NCBI RefSeq assembly: GCF_032854445.1
Contig: NC_088297.1
Coordinates: 2,213,403-2,277,402, forward strand
Length of the DNA stretch: 64,000 nt
Reading direction: 5' to 3'
Source of the DNA: Liolophura sinensis
Taxonomy: Eukaryota > Mollusca > Polyplacophora > Chitonida > Chitonidae
Made by a program: the position numbers and the translations under genes
Notes under the pieces: model-generated
What the model saw: the letters and a program-made list of their open reading frames with translations, nothing else
The model's database searches: none
What the model was told of the DNA's origin: nothing
In this document: in pieces, positions 48,101-58,267 of the stretch
How positions within the stretch are numbered: the first letter of the stretch is position 1
Layout of the letters: each line of letters opens with the position of its first letter

Positions 48101-48848
48101 GTTACAACCAACTTAGCCAACGATTTCTCAGCGCAGGAGGCCCCTGGAGTTTGGCCTCACACACCATCAGCTTGAGTTTACAATCCCTGAGCTTGGGGCG
48201 ACATAGGTTGACCTTGAACTTAAACACCTTGAAATGGTGTGAGTGAATGCTTGGTGTTTAACGTCGTGCTTTAACATTTTTTCACATGACGACGAAGGAA
48301 ACCTTAGGGTGCATGTACGTGTAATGTGCCTCCTTGTTGCAGTACAAATTTCCACCTCTCTTCTACATAGCGCTGCTTTGTTAAGAAGAATAACCAAAGG
48401 CAAGTAAGCCGCCCCGCCCGAGCCATTATACTGATACGGGTCAATCAGTCGTTGCACTGTTCCTTTAATTCTGAACCCCAAGCGAGGAGACTACAGCTTT
48501 CTCATTTATAGTCTTAGGATTGACCCTGGATCTACCGTTCCCGTAGCGGACGCTCTACCAACCATGCTATCGTGTCCCTTTGACATTGGCCTCACATTAC
48601 ATAACACATACGTTACATACCATAACATGAGGTTTACATGGCTTGACGTTGACTTTATATACCTTGACCTTGGGTTTACGTACCTTGACCTTGCTGTCGT
48701 ATCTTTCCACGACATCAATGGCTATGTCAAAGCTGTTGATATCACACAGAGTCTGGACGGCCTTATTGTATAGCCCTTGTGATTCAAACTGCCAGCTCTC
48801 ATAATAATGGTGATCACAGAGTTTGTACAGTTCACCAGCCTTTTCCAT
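39928..48848 (-). CDS. TRANK1-like: TRANK1-like gene, 3' part (TPR and ankyrin repeat-containing protein 1)
   Basis: Exons on the - strand: 48848-48684 (165 bp, phase 0-0), 43010-42809 or its duplicate 46277-46076 (202 bp, phase 0-1) and 42158 to about 39928. Together they give a C-terminal region of roughly 860 residues that is helical and TPR-like (GELYKLCDHHYYESWQFE, GLYNKAVQTLCDINSFDIA, DYHYAVRVLMENGEFEEAV) with a CCCH finger. Composition and layout match the region after the UvrD-like helicase of TRANK1-type proteins. The helicase and ankyrin parts would lie beyond 48.85 kb, but that side is now occupied by an inverted receptor copy, so the 5' part may be far upstream or missing. The function of the family is poorly known. 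Confidence 0.65.
42809..43010 (-). CDS. TRANK1-like: TRANK1-like 202-bp exon, copy proximal
   Basis: The acceptor is GGATAATAG and the donor TCTG|GTACGT. Encodes EYASKGHRIPQIILENKPAY, then REELTQKAGRINLKDKNSQS and NRLLEQGLIPEAVKSLTGS. Starts in phase 0 (other frames stop quickly) and ends in phase 1. Confidence 0.8.
43090..43300 (-). mobile_element. SINE family A copy in duplication unit 1
   Basis: 'atttgattggtctttttacg', 'ttcgcttatacgacggcggt', 'ataatggtgggtggtaaccg'. Repeated at 46357-46567. Confidence 0.8.
44998..45335 (-). mobile_element. SINE family B copy in duplication unit 1
   Basis: 'gagtgaatgcttggtgttta', 'tcacatgacgacgaaggaaa', 'ccattatactgatacgggtc', ending 'cggacgctctaccaacc'. 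In reverse complement the end resembles a tRNA head. Confidence 0.8.
46076..46277 (-). CDS. TRANK1-like: TRANK1-like 202-bp exon, duplicate copy
   Basis: Identical in sequence to 43010-42809, with the same acceptor and donor. Because it starts in phase 0 and ends in phase 1, including both copies would shift the frame. Only one can be used per in-frame transcript. Confidence 0.75.
46357..46567 (-). mobile_element. SINE family A copy in duplication unit 2
   Basis: Same insertion as 43090-43300. Confidence 0.8.
48238..48575 (-). mobile_element. SINE family B copy in duplication unit 2
   Basis: Same insertion as 44998-45335, with scattered substitutions. Confidence 0.8.
48684..48848 (-). CDS. 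TRANK1-like: TRANK1-like exon, most upstream one seen
   Basis: The acceptor is GTTACTTGCAG and the donor GTCAAG|GTACGT; 165 bp, 55 codons, phase 0-0. Encodes MEKAGELYKLCDHHYYESWQ, then GLYNKAVQTLC and SFDIAIDVVERYDSKVK, a TPR-like helical pair. Phase 0 at its end matches the phase-0 start of the 202-bp exon. Confidence 0.7.
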
Positions 48849-49989
48849 CTGCAAGTAACACGTGTGTACTTGATTTCACGTTCTTTCAAAGAAGACACAT
48901 TGTATGTATTTATTTGATAGGTGTTTCACGCGTACCTAACAATATTACTAACAATATTAAGTCCCGATAGGTTTGAACTTCCCCCTAAATGGTATGAAAT
49001 ATCCTAGAAATGCTGTTCATTGAATTCACCTTTCAGGATGTTTCAGTATGATTGAGAAAGAAATGTACATTGACCAAGGATATATGCACGTCTACTTTCT
49101 TGCTGAATCGATAATTGTGGAGATGATTGGGAGAGCCATAGGGTTCGTCTCGTATTTACAGCACTCCAGTGTTATGTTATCTTATTTTGTAAAACTTAAA
49201 AAAAAAATACAATCATAGTGTGAAGGAAAGAGAATTTAGCCTAACTAAAATTATATATATATTTATCAATTCAAAAGAAAGCTTTATTGTCGTCAGAAGA
49301 ACCTTTTAAAGAACGTTTAAAGATGAGGGGTAGCTTTCTTCTAGTCTAAAACCAATCAAGCCTTTGACTTCTTAGTGTACGGGTTTTACACGAATATATA
49401 TCAGTTAACCTCTGCAACGTTGTAATAAGGTCCTTTACTATCAAGATTACAAACTTTGAACCACATAAAGCGTTAAAAGCCTTTAATTGAGCCCGAGTGT
49501 AACAACGGTACTCAATCTTCAGCTCCATTTTGCCAATTTGGCTCAGATGCTTAAAAGTCTTTTAGCAGTTAAGGCCGGTATTAAATTTAGTCTGGACTAA
49601 AGTGGCACTGATTTTGTACTAGGCCACGACTAATATTGGGGTTTAAGTCTGACTAAACCTTTAATATACTTTGGAACAACCGAGCACTTTCGTCTGTGAC
49701 CACCTGCTTTATACGTCACTCTGTTCATAACAGACTTGACATGGTCCAGTGCAAAACACTCTTAAACAAAATAGCTCATATTGGTATTTTTTACCTTTCT
49801 GGTATGAACATGTGTAATTACGTCCGTTTTGGTCAATATGTTTAACTGTAAATTTAGGCGAATCCACCCCGCATCCCCACCACTCACCAGCACCAGCACT
49901 ATTCATAACACATAACTAAAATATCACCATCTACCCTCCACTCCCTAACCGAACTTCACCTTCACCTGTAACCATGCTTAACAGCCTGC

Positions 49990-50530
49990 CATATGGAGGG
50001 TAGGAAATTAAGTACAGGCAGACAAGGCTAGAACTCACCGACACGAAGACGTATCCAGCCCCGTCACCAGGCAGCCATATGGAGGATAACAACTCTTGTT
50101 CAGTACACAGTAGAAGACAAGGCTAGAATGCAGCGACACAGAGATGTATCCAGCCCCGGCACCAGGCAGCCATATCGAGGATTACAACTGTAAATTTAGG
50201 CGAATCCACCCCGCATCCCCACCACTCACCAGCACCAGCACTATTCATAACACATAGGCCCTCTGTTCAGTACACAGTAGAAGACAAGGCTAGAACTCAC
50301 CGACACAGAGACGTATCCAGCCCCGACACCAGGCAGCCATATCGAGGATTACAACTCCTGTTTAGTATCCAGTAGAAGGCAAGGCTAGAACTCACCGACA
50401 CGAAGACGTATCCAGCCCTGGCACCAGGCAGCCATATCGAGGATTACAACTCCTGTTTAGTATCCAGTAGAAGGCAAGGCTAGAACTCACCTACACAGAG
50501 ACTTGTCCATCCCGGACACCATCCCGCCAT
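49990..50530 (-). repeat. About 95-bp tandem repeat, 5 units, interrupted
   Basis: 'gtatccagccccggcaccag' recurs near 50050, 50150, 50315, 50410 and 50505. A 70-bp block 'ctgtaaatttaggcgaatcc' to 'attcataacacata' (50187-50260) interrupts the array and is also present just outside it at 49848-49915. Confidence 0.8.
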
Positions 50531-50792
50531 GATCACCTTTACCTCTGAGGTAACTCAACTCCCCTATCCACATTGTATACATGTACGTAGATATGGCCTG
50601 CAGTCTGGTTTATACACGGTGGGTAGGTGACTGAGTAAGACGATCTTTACATTGATGTATTCTTTGGAAATGACGATATGTGTCACTTCGCACCATATGT
50701 ATAATAGGTACATGGTAAAACTGGGACAGCTTTTCTCTGTGTTAAAATGCACATGTCTGCATCTACAGCAAGGCGTGTTATTAGTCCTGCAC

Positions 50793-50831
50793 CTGTTAGA
50801 AAAAAACAGCTAAAGCTAACAATATCTTCAT
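50793..50831 (-). pseudogene. Signal-peptide exon of a further receptor copy, frameshifted
   Basis: Reads ATGAAGATATTGTTAGCTTT, i.e. MKILLALAV, then one T is missing compared with 10403-10442, so TAA follows. No Ig exon follows before the sequence ends near 48985, so this gene copy is truncated. Confidence 0.55.
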
Positions 50832-50847
50832 AACTTATAAGCTGCAG

Positions 50848-51105
50848 GTAGCCGCCGTGGCTAAGTTGGTCATCGCGCAAGCGCAGCGTGATGACCCAGG
50901 AGTCTCTCACCAATAAGGTCGCTGTGAGTTCAAGTCCAGCTCTTGCTGGCATCCTCTCCGGCTGTACGTGGGAAGGCCTGTTAGTTAGTTTTCGCTGGGC
51001 TCTGCCCGGTTTTCTCCCACCATAATGCTGGCGGCCGTCGTATAAGTGAAATATTTTTGAGCACGGCGTAAAACACCCATTAAATATATAAATAAATAAA
51101 TATAT
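50848..51105 (+). mobile_element. Full-length SINE family A with target-site duplication
   Basis: tRNA-like head 'gccgccgtggctaagttggt' (A box TGGCTAAGTTGG), B box 'gagttcaagtccagc', body 'ttctcccaccataatgctgg', tail 'gaaatatttttgagcacggc' and (AAAT)n. It is flanked by GCTGCAG at 50841-50847 and 51106-51112. The matching empty site survives near 10385. Confidence 0.93.
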
Positions 51106-52049
51106 GCTGCAGAGCCTTACAAGGCATGACAGACATTTGGATACTTTTATTCTCATTTTGAGCAATCACAAATCTTAGTTTAATTCTCCATTTCTGGTAA
51201 GATTTTTTTACCTATTCGTAAGAAGTTTTCACCTATGTTTTGGGTGGTAATTTTGTGGGATGATGAAACCGGAGTGCCTGGTGTAAACCACCGATATTTA
51301 GTAACTTACTCACGAACATTTTTACAAACAACGAACAGACAAGCACACCGTATTGGTGAAAGAAAAGTGGGCTGCAAGAAATGTGTTGACTCCGCCATCT
51401 GCAACACGAGCGTTGTCAACCAGTTATTGTCACGCAGGTGCCTCAAGCCGTGAGAGCGGGGGAAACTTAATATAAGATAACAGATCGATATGCACAGACA
51501 TTTGGATGCTTTCATTTTCATTTTAAGGAACAGGTCTAATTTTATTTAACATTTCTGGTAACAGAAGACACCTGTGTGCAAACTGTGTGCACACTGACAG
51601 AAACATGAAGAACCTCAAGCATACGATATGCAAGCCTTTCTTGTCGGAGTGAAAACCGAGGATCAGACAATTTAACAGCGATCTAAGGACCGGTTATGCA
51701 CACATATCACAACAAGTTGTGTTTGAAAGACTTAAAATTACACCCAACAATGGAATAAAGAAAAAAGCCAAATCATATCCGAGTTTTATACACGAGTTGT
51801 TCCAAACTAGATGTTCTGAATAAAATCATCCCGGAACTTGTCAGAGCGCAATGTACGAGTTCCACTTGATGACCAATCCGTGTGCTCGGACAGTATCTTA
51901 CAACTATCAATTTTGAGAAACGTGTTCAAATAGCCTAATTACAACATGACGACCAGTGGTGAGGAACAAAATGATAACCGCCGAATTCCCTTGTTAAAAT
52001 GTAAACGAACAGTGTTGTACACAAAGAGGTGAAACTGCGCAAAAACAAA

Positions 52050-52232
52050 TATTTAGTTATTTATTTATTTGATTGGTGTTTTACGCCGTACTCAAGAATA
52101 TTTCACTTATACGACGGCGGCCAGCATTATGGTGGGTGGAAACCGGCACAGCCCGGGGAAAACCCACGACCATCCGCAGGCCTTCCCACTTACGGCCGGA
52201 GAGCAAGCCAGCATGAGCTGGACTTGAACCAT
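52050..52232 (-). mobile_element. SINE family A copy
   Basis: 'ttatttgattggtgttttac', 'ttcacttatacgacggcggc', ending 'gagctggacttgaacc', which is the B box in reverse complement. Absent from the corresponding site in the direct copy. Confidence 0.88.
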
Positions 52233-53689
52233 AAACAAATACAAATTGGTACAAATGACATATCACAAATTTATATATACCTCACAGGGTTTTTCTCCGT
52301 TTCCAGTAGTCGAGAGACAGTCACATGGTATTCCGCAAAATATGATACACAAAGATCACGCGCTTAAGGGATGCAACGTCAGACTCACAAACTATTATCC
52401 CAGAATTACGAGGCAATATCCAAAGATATCGTGCTAATAATAAACGATCACGTGCGTTATTCCTCAGCAGATATCTCCCAAATTCGGCGATTTAAAGTAC
52501 AACTCGAAAAGGTACAGTTTTTTTTCTGTATAATAAAACAATATCGACAAGTGATATTCAACATGGGTATCGCCCCACGTTGAATATCACTTCTCTCGAG
52601 ATGACAATTCCTGATGTACCACCCCACAACATTAGCTATCTGTAAAATGGCATATCACAAAATGTCATATGACATAAATACAATCGAGTATGCCAAAACT
52701 AGCAACGAACAATTTAATGCGGAATAATATCTGATTAAACAATTTAATACACAACCAGCGTCGCACATAAGTATGCAGTTGACACACGTAAAGCACAAAC
52801 TGGAATGAAAGGAATATCAGAAACTTGTGAACAACATATATACAATCGAAACCAATAACATGCATATGTAAATATATATGCATGACAAAGGTCTGTATAA
52901 CAAAAATACATGTGGTGACGACAGGGTACAAAATATATATTAACCTTTCGTGATACGTGCTACAGGTATATGTGATACAAGATTATATGGTACAAGTATA
53001 TGGGATACAAATATATTTGATACAGATTGTGCTACAAATATATGTGCTACAAGTATTGCTTTCGGGGCATATGTCCCTAATCGGTGAGACCCGTCAGACA
53101 AATAGCTTCACCAGGATCCATTTCATAAACATTTTCGTCAAAAATGGACGAAAACGATCCGAACCTTTAACCTAACCTGTAACTCCTCATGGTGAAGCAA
53201 TTTACCAAGAAGCATTGAAGGATGATGAACTGTATTATAAATTATCCCAGAAATATGTAAGTCCAAACCAGAAAGAAAACAGCCATAACTTCTCGAGAAT
53301 GGAGAAAACACGGTTTAAAGCTCAAAATTGAATAGTATTTGCTATGGTTGAAACGATGCATCAAGGTTAAATTTGATAAGAGGAACCGTGGTGAAATGTC
53401 TTTCAGATTACACATTACAAAACGGCTCACAAAAACTTCTGCAAAAGAGTTTAGTGACGGACTGATGGACTGATGGGCGGACAGAGCGGACTAAACATAT
53501 ACTAGCAGTTCCCTCTGGTTCCGGTAGAGAACCATAAACACCGCTAAGCTCTTAGTTATCCGGAACCCCCATGTGTATATGACGCATTTAATACAGAAAC
53601 ATGAATGTGGATGAGCACAAAAGTGTGGATTTTCAAACGACTTGTAAAGAGTACGAACTACACTAGGCGTTCTGGTCACCACTGTGTCG

Positions 53690-53788
53690 TCACCAGACGT
53701 AGTGGGGTGACGTCATGGACCTCGTAGTGCACGTCACGTGATCCTGGGTTTCTGGCGATGTTGTGAGCGAGCGACTCGTAATTGTGAT
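53690..53788 (-). pseudogene. Cytoplasmic tail exon of gene 3
   Basis: The acceptor is TAATTACAG. Reads HNYESLAHNIARNPGSRDVH then YE. An inserted G near 53727 then shifts the frame, so the YESM, YENT and YQNV motifs of gene 1 are lost. YESL is the conserved remnant. Confidence 0.75.
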
Positions 53789-53869
53789 CTGTAATTAGGC
53801 AAAAACATGCGGAATATACGGAAGCCAATTGCTTGTAGATATTTAATTTAATAAATGAATTTGATTTAT

Positions 53870-54030
53870 TACTTTTACTTTAATTTGTCACTTAATGGCG
53901 AAAGCGGCATGCATTACGGTGGGAGAAATCCGGCCAGAGTCCAGGGAAAACCCACGGACCTTCAGCAGGATACCGGCAGGCATTCCTGTGTACGACCGAA
54001 GAGTGAGTCAGCATGAACTGGATTTGAACT
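53870..54030 (-). mobile_element. SINE family A copy, mirror of the one at 7845
   Basis: 'gcattacggtgggagaaatc', 'ccagggaaaacccacggacc', 'catgaactggatttgaactc'. Its position between the tail and cytoplasmic exons matches gene 1. Confidence 0.75.
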
Positions 54031-55588
54031 CTCCGTCACTGGATACGTTATTTGAAGCAATTGAGAAGTGTGCGTAGATAATAGTGGTTCTAATTCTTTT
54101 CCAGACTCCGAAAAGTAATAACACTCTAATAGATGAGTGTATACTTTAAACAATTGTTATGATGCAAATTCCAGATTTTGACTTTTCAGACTAAACTCTT
54201 GCAAGCTTAACACTTATTAAACTTGTTCAAACGTCATTTGAATCACTTGACACCTTTACCAGTTCCGTTTTAATTCAGATAATTACATAATAAACATAAC
54301 ATCTGGTTGATGGATATTTACCCATGTTTGACAGCAGAGTCAAGTTGAATATGGCTGCACTCGGTATCGTCCGAATCTCTCCTTTGAGGTCTCCTGCTGG
54401 TGACATCTGGCCCAGAAGAGCAGTTTAGTAAGATCAGTTTAATCACTGTTAGTAATTATGTGGTTACTTCCTCAAATTTTCTCAGTTCTCCATTTTCATT
54501 GAAGCTTTGTTTGCCCTAAAGCTGATTCCTTGTCCAAATTACGAACGTTTAAATTTTTGTCATCGTACCTTTTAATTTGTGCCCTATATATATTTAATAC
54601 TGGCCATTTGGAAGAAGATCCAAAAGACAAATGGAAAGGGTGCGAATTAACGGGGCTTTCTCTCCAGTGTGTATTATCTAGTATCAGATAAAGAGGACTC
54701 TGACGAAAAACGAAATATTTCTTTTCTTTGTGGCATATTACAATATACCTGACTAAAACAAACAAAACAGAAAACAGCATACGTATTTCTTATATTTTAT
54801 CTTATATGGCAGACACAGTGAAATGCATCTGACAAACACCTGACCTCATTTTCCTTTCGTACAGTTTAATCACGGCAAGCTATCAAAGCTCCAATATGTA
54901 AGTAGGAAGATTTGCACCGTCTCGAACATTTACGTCACGATGGGAAACTATTTCTGTGTAAAGTGCCCACTGACTGTCTCGGCACTCTAATAGAGTCAGG
55001 GGTTTTCCTGTTGTAATACTACATGTGAAATAACCAGTACAAAAATAATGGAATGTAAGTACCTGTTTCCAGTACCCTCTGGTAAAGCTGAAATAAAATA
55101 AAACAAACTATAAACGTTTATCACTGCGCAGCTCTGTGAGGTGTTAAAGGTATACGGCCCTTTTGCACATGTATTTTGTGTTGTGGAATGTTACATCCCC
55201 GGCTCGTGTCAGGTTTTCTCCTTTCTTTAATATAATTGTCCTAATACAAGTTAAATAATCTCTAATCCAAATCCAAATCGGATGGACTAATTAACAATTA
55301 AATCACTTATTTTCAGTAAAGAGAAATTACCGCACGTATAATGTTGTTTGGGAGGACAAGGATGTGTTTTGGCTGCCAACACAATGTACATGTAGAGTCT
55401 GAATGTTATTGCATAGTGAAATAGTACACCTGCACATACAGCAAGTAGCCCTGTTTTATCCTGCGAATTGGCCTACTCTGATTTGTTTTTCAACTTACAA
55501 ACCCAGAATCCCCCAAACTACTATTTTTCTTCTGACATTCGCTTAGAAGTTGGACGTTACATGAAGTCTCCTAGTCAGGAATACCAAC

Positions 55589-55720
55589 CTTTTGTTTTTG
55601 ATCTCCTCCAGAACATCACAACTTTCTCTCTGAGGATAGTTGTAACAACAACGAGCAGACCGCCTAATATCCCTCTAACAATCACCGCAGTGTTTGCTCC
55701 AGCGTGATTTCTAGATGTGT
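55589..55720 (-). pseudogene. Transmembrane exon of gene 3, charged helix
   Basis: 132 bp with intact splice sites. DTSRNHAGANTAVIVRGILG, then GLLVVVTTILREKVVMFW and RRSKTK. Arg, Glu and Lys inside the helix make membrane insertion doubtful. Confidence 0.75.
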
Positions 55721-55910
55721 CTGCAACGACAGAAAGACTGTTTGACTAGCAATGTCCACATCCGACGGATTCGCCCTGGAATCATTTTAAACATTTTATG
55801 AACTTTCTTGACTATGGATTTACTTTTTCTGACATTTTATGATGGGAACTGGTGTTTTATCAGTTATCAGTCAGTGTTAGTGTGGTGACTGTTCCCGGTA
55901 GACATACACC

Positions 55911-57000
55911 GTTAAGTCTTCACAAACAGGGCAGATCTATATAGCTCCTCTAAGTAAGTACAGTATGATTTTATGACATAACCCCGTTTAAAAGAAGTAC
56001 TTGCATGCTCATAGTGTGCTCTATCTTGCATCTGCCTTCATTTCTTTTACACTGGCAACTTCTAACTTTAGTCGTCAAAGAGAATCTACCAGACCAGACC
56101 CGCCTCTTCCCGGTGAGACTGTAGAGCGTCACTCTCTCCAGCTTTCTCCCACTTCACCCGGACAGTGCCCGAGGACGATCGTGCGTGAAAAGACACGGAT
56201 ATTGTCTCAGATCTCTCCAAACCAACCACCATTTTCTCTGCATGATTCTCAAACAAGGCTGGAGCTGAAAACAAACAAAAAACACACTTTGAAACATGAT
56301 GACTGAGCATTAATAGTTCAACCTTTTTGTTCGTTTTGTTTTTTATTGGCTTTTATTGCAACGCAACCTTAACAGCATTCGAATCTATATGAGTCTTAGC
56401 AACTGTTTAATGATCTGCCAGTAAAGAAAACGGCGAATGAAACCACTGCCTATACTTCAATCTGCAACGTTCAAATGGGTGAGTTTCGAGTTAGAACTCA
56501 TTTGTCGTCAAAGGTTAAAACAGTCTTAGTGTGCCATTTGAATGGTGAAAAATGTTAGAAAACCTAGTTGAAATTGATTTACTGATCACCCCCTTTACTC
56601 TCATTTACAAGAAAAAATGACACGTTTCCTCTATGAACGACTCCATTCACAAAACGTTCAGACTCAACTATTGATTTATATTAAAATTACAAGCGATGAC
56701 AAGTTCTGTATGCCGGGTTCGTTTGTACATCGTCGATTCTTTAGTTTGTGTGACGTCATCAGGTTTTCTGTGTGACGACACTTGCCTATGGCGTAATACC
56801 GTTATTCGTTGTGCCCAAAGCTTTCGGATATGACGGATTCTCTTTGACGACTAAAGTTAGAATTGCCAGTGTAAAAGAAATGAAGACAGATGCAAGACAG
56901 AGCACACTATGAGCATGTAAGTACTTCTTTTAAGTCATAGAATCATACTGTACTTACTTAGAGGAGCTATATAGATCTGCCCTGTTTGTGAAGACTTAAC
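55911..57000. repeat. Inverted repeat with arms 55911-56087 and 56836-57000
   Basis: The left arm on + and the right arm on - both read 'gttaagtcttcacaaacagg', 'cagatctatatagctcctct', 'aagtaagtacagtatgatt' through 'ttagtcgtcaaagagaatc'. Each arm carries the 3' end of the C2 exon and its donor. The spacer of about 750 bp contains the V-like exon. Confidence 0.9.
56088..56264 (-). pseudogene. V-like exon of gene 3, truncated
   Basis: The acceptor is TTGTTTTCAG. Reads APALFENHAEKMVVGL, SETISVSFHARSSSGTVRVK and ESDALQSHREEAGLV, then runs into the inverted-repeat arm. The F and G strands are gone. It keeps the RSSSG codons that gene 1 has lost. Confidence 0.75.
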
Positions 57001-57202
57001 GCCATTTGTCGCTGAACACACGTAATCTCCCGTGTCTGTGTACGTCAGTGTCTCAGGCAGAGCGTAAGTGACAGAAATCCCGTTTGTCTGTGTCCCCAAA
57101 CTCCGTATGAGGGTCGCTCCCAGGCGATGTTCCCACGGACTGAAAGTGTGCAGGTTAATGTGTGAGTGCGTTGGTCATACGCCACCTTCACATCGGATGG
57201 AG
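56958..57202 (-). pseudogene. C2-like exon of gene 3, 25-nt deletion
   Basis: The acceptor is ATATTTCAG and the donor TCTAA|GTAAGT. APSDVKVAYDQRTHTLTC is followed directly by the equivalent of TFSPWEH, missing 25 nt, so the frame shifts. Confidence 0.75.
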
Positions 57203-57323
57203 CTGAAATATTGACAGCTTTATATCAGAATCTTGTATAGACAGGTAGCATTTATTCCCAGTGTAATGGTATTTCTTTAAGTATATGCAGGAAATAAAAG
57301 TGTCTTGCAATATGCATACTTAC

Positions 57324-57529
57324 ACTGTACAATGAGGTCAACTGCAGCTTGCCGAGTCCCGACACTGTTGGTGATGAACTGTATTCAGCTAATGAACTCT
57401 TGAATCCTGCACTCCTTGACTTTCTCCACTCAAACGTGGGTAGGGGATTCCCCTGAGCAGAGCACCGTAAGGTGGCTATTTCGTTCTGTATTACCGTAAC
57501 ATGAGTGGCAGTATTCTGTGAATCCAAGT
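57324..57529 (-). CDS. Ig-like half-domain exon of gene 3
   Basis: The acceptor is TGCTGTAG; the donor is ACA|GTGTAAG or AGT|GTAAGT. Encodes LDSQNTATHVTVIQNEIATL, RCSAQGNPLPTFEWRKS (B-strand Cys and C-strand Trp 11 residues apart) and GLGKLQLTSLYS (E strand). It ends before the F strand, so the second half must come from another exon, perhaps of the type left as a relic at 2690-2825. Open and intact. Confidence 0.6.
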
Positions 57530-57540
57530 CTACAGCACAA

Positions 57541-58079
57541 AAGAAAATCTCATAAAAAATACATTTGACTTAATCATATACAATGCAACTTGATGGCTGG
57601 TCTGGTTGTTAGAAAATACAATAACTCAGCATAAAAATCCGTACAGAACACCTGCCGTTATTTCAAGTGAAACCAAGTATAACGTATCTGCCATGTATAC
57701 ATTATATCGTCGGGAGGAATAACGGCATCAACTCGAAACATAAACTTTACCCACAAATTTACCCCGCATCAGATATTTTCGCTAGGATTACATGAGAATT
57801 TGTGAAATGCTGTAAATACAAAGACAAAATCATTGATACATATAGAGGGTAGATTCAAACAGACAAAACCAGACAACCAACTAGTGATCATTCTTAACAG
57901 ATATACATCTTTGTAACACATTACACCACAAAGAAACTTTTTCGAGGATATATAAAAAAAACCTGAAGAAAAATGTTGTGTTCTTACGACTTTCGTTTTA
58001 AACACTAAATAATGTGCCGAATATCTTATCACTGAATCAGTTCTTGGCTTCTAACTATTTAGACACAAGTCTAACTTAC
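57541..58079. other. Intron between Ig exons of gene 3
   Basis: AT-rich, nothing recognised. Confidence 0.5.
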
Positions 58080-58267
58080 AGAGTACATTTAGCGTGACAG
58101 TGGCCGTCGCTGTACTCAGTACTCTCCCATTACTGTACTTGTTTATGGCTGTAAAACTGACGCTCCTCACGGATCTGCTTGCTGTCAGACTGTAGATTGA
58201 TCCCTGTCTAGCTATACCGCCATCATCCACCTTCCAGCTGTAGATTGGAGAAGGGTCACCGCATAGA
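58080..58267 (-). CDS. Ig-like exon of gene 3, 5' end cut by an inserted element
   Basis: Encodes CGDPSPIYSWKVDDGGIA (Trp of the C strand), GSIYSLTASRSVRSVSFTAI and STATATVTLNVL (G strand); donor CTCT|GTAAGT, phase 1. The 5' end runs straight into the terminal repeat at 58268. Confidence 0.6.

Larger units (their letters stand above)
45413..48660 (-). repeat. 3.26-kb tandem duplication, unit 2
   Basis: Collinear with unit 1. Small indels (for example about 25 bases missing near 47998, and differences in the AT tract at 47753) show that the two units have begun to diverge and are not a collapsed assembly artefact. Confidence 0.93.
48985..57240 (-). repeat. Inverted copy of the receptor locus
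   Basis: Reading the - strand from 57240 to 48985 reproduces, in order, the C2, V, TM and tail exons, the 3' flank, the signal-peptide exon, the 95-bp repeats and the sequence of 11190-11730. It corresponds to about 2.9-11.75 kb of this window, but is more diverged than the direct duplicate. It stops close to the TRANK1-like exon at 48848. Confidence 0.88.
53680..58267 (-). pseudogene. Ig-superfamily receptor gene 3 (inverted), broken
   Basis: Exons in order on the - strand: Ig (58267-58080, 5' end cut by an inserted element), Ig first half (57529 to about 57324), C2-like (57202-56958), V-like (56264 to about 56088, truncated), TM (55720-55589), micro-exon (55087-55063), cytoplasmic exon (about 54405-54320) and tail (53788 to about 53690). 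Lesions: a 25-nt deletion in C2 removing the residues after the first Cys; the V-like exon cut by an inverted repeat; R, E and K inside the TM helix (TTILREKVVMF); acceptor CTAG changed to CTGG before the cytoplasmic exon; and one inserted base in the tail after HYE. It has two more Ig exons upstream than gene 1 shows, so the ancestral receptor had at least five Ig modules. Confidence 0.75.

Noticed and set aside
56001-56306. 101-codon + strand frame
   Set aside because: Antisense to the V-like exon of gene 3, which has the Ig signature and an acceptor on the - strand.
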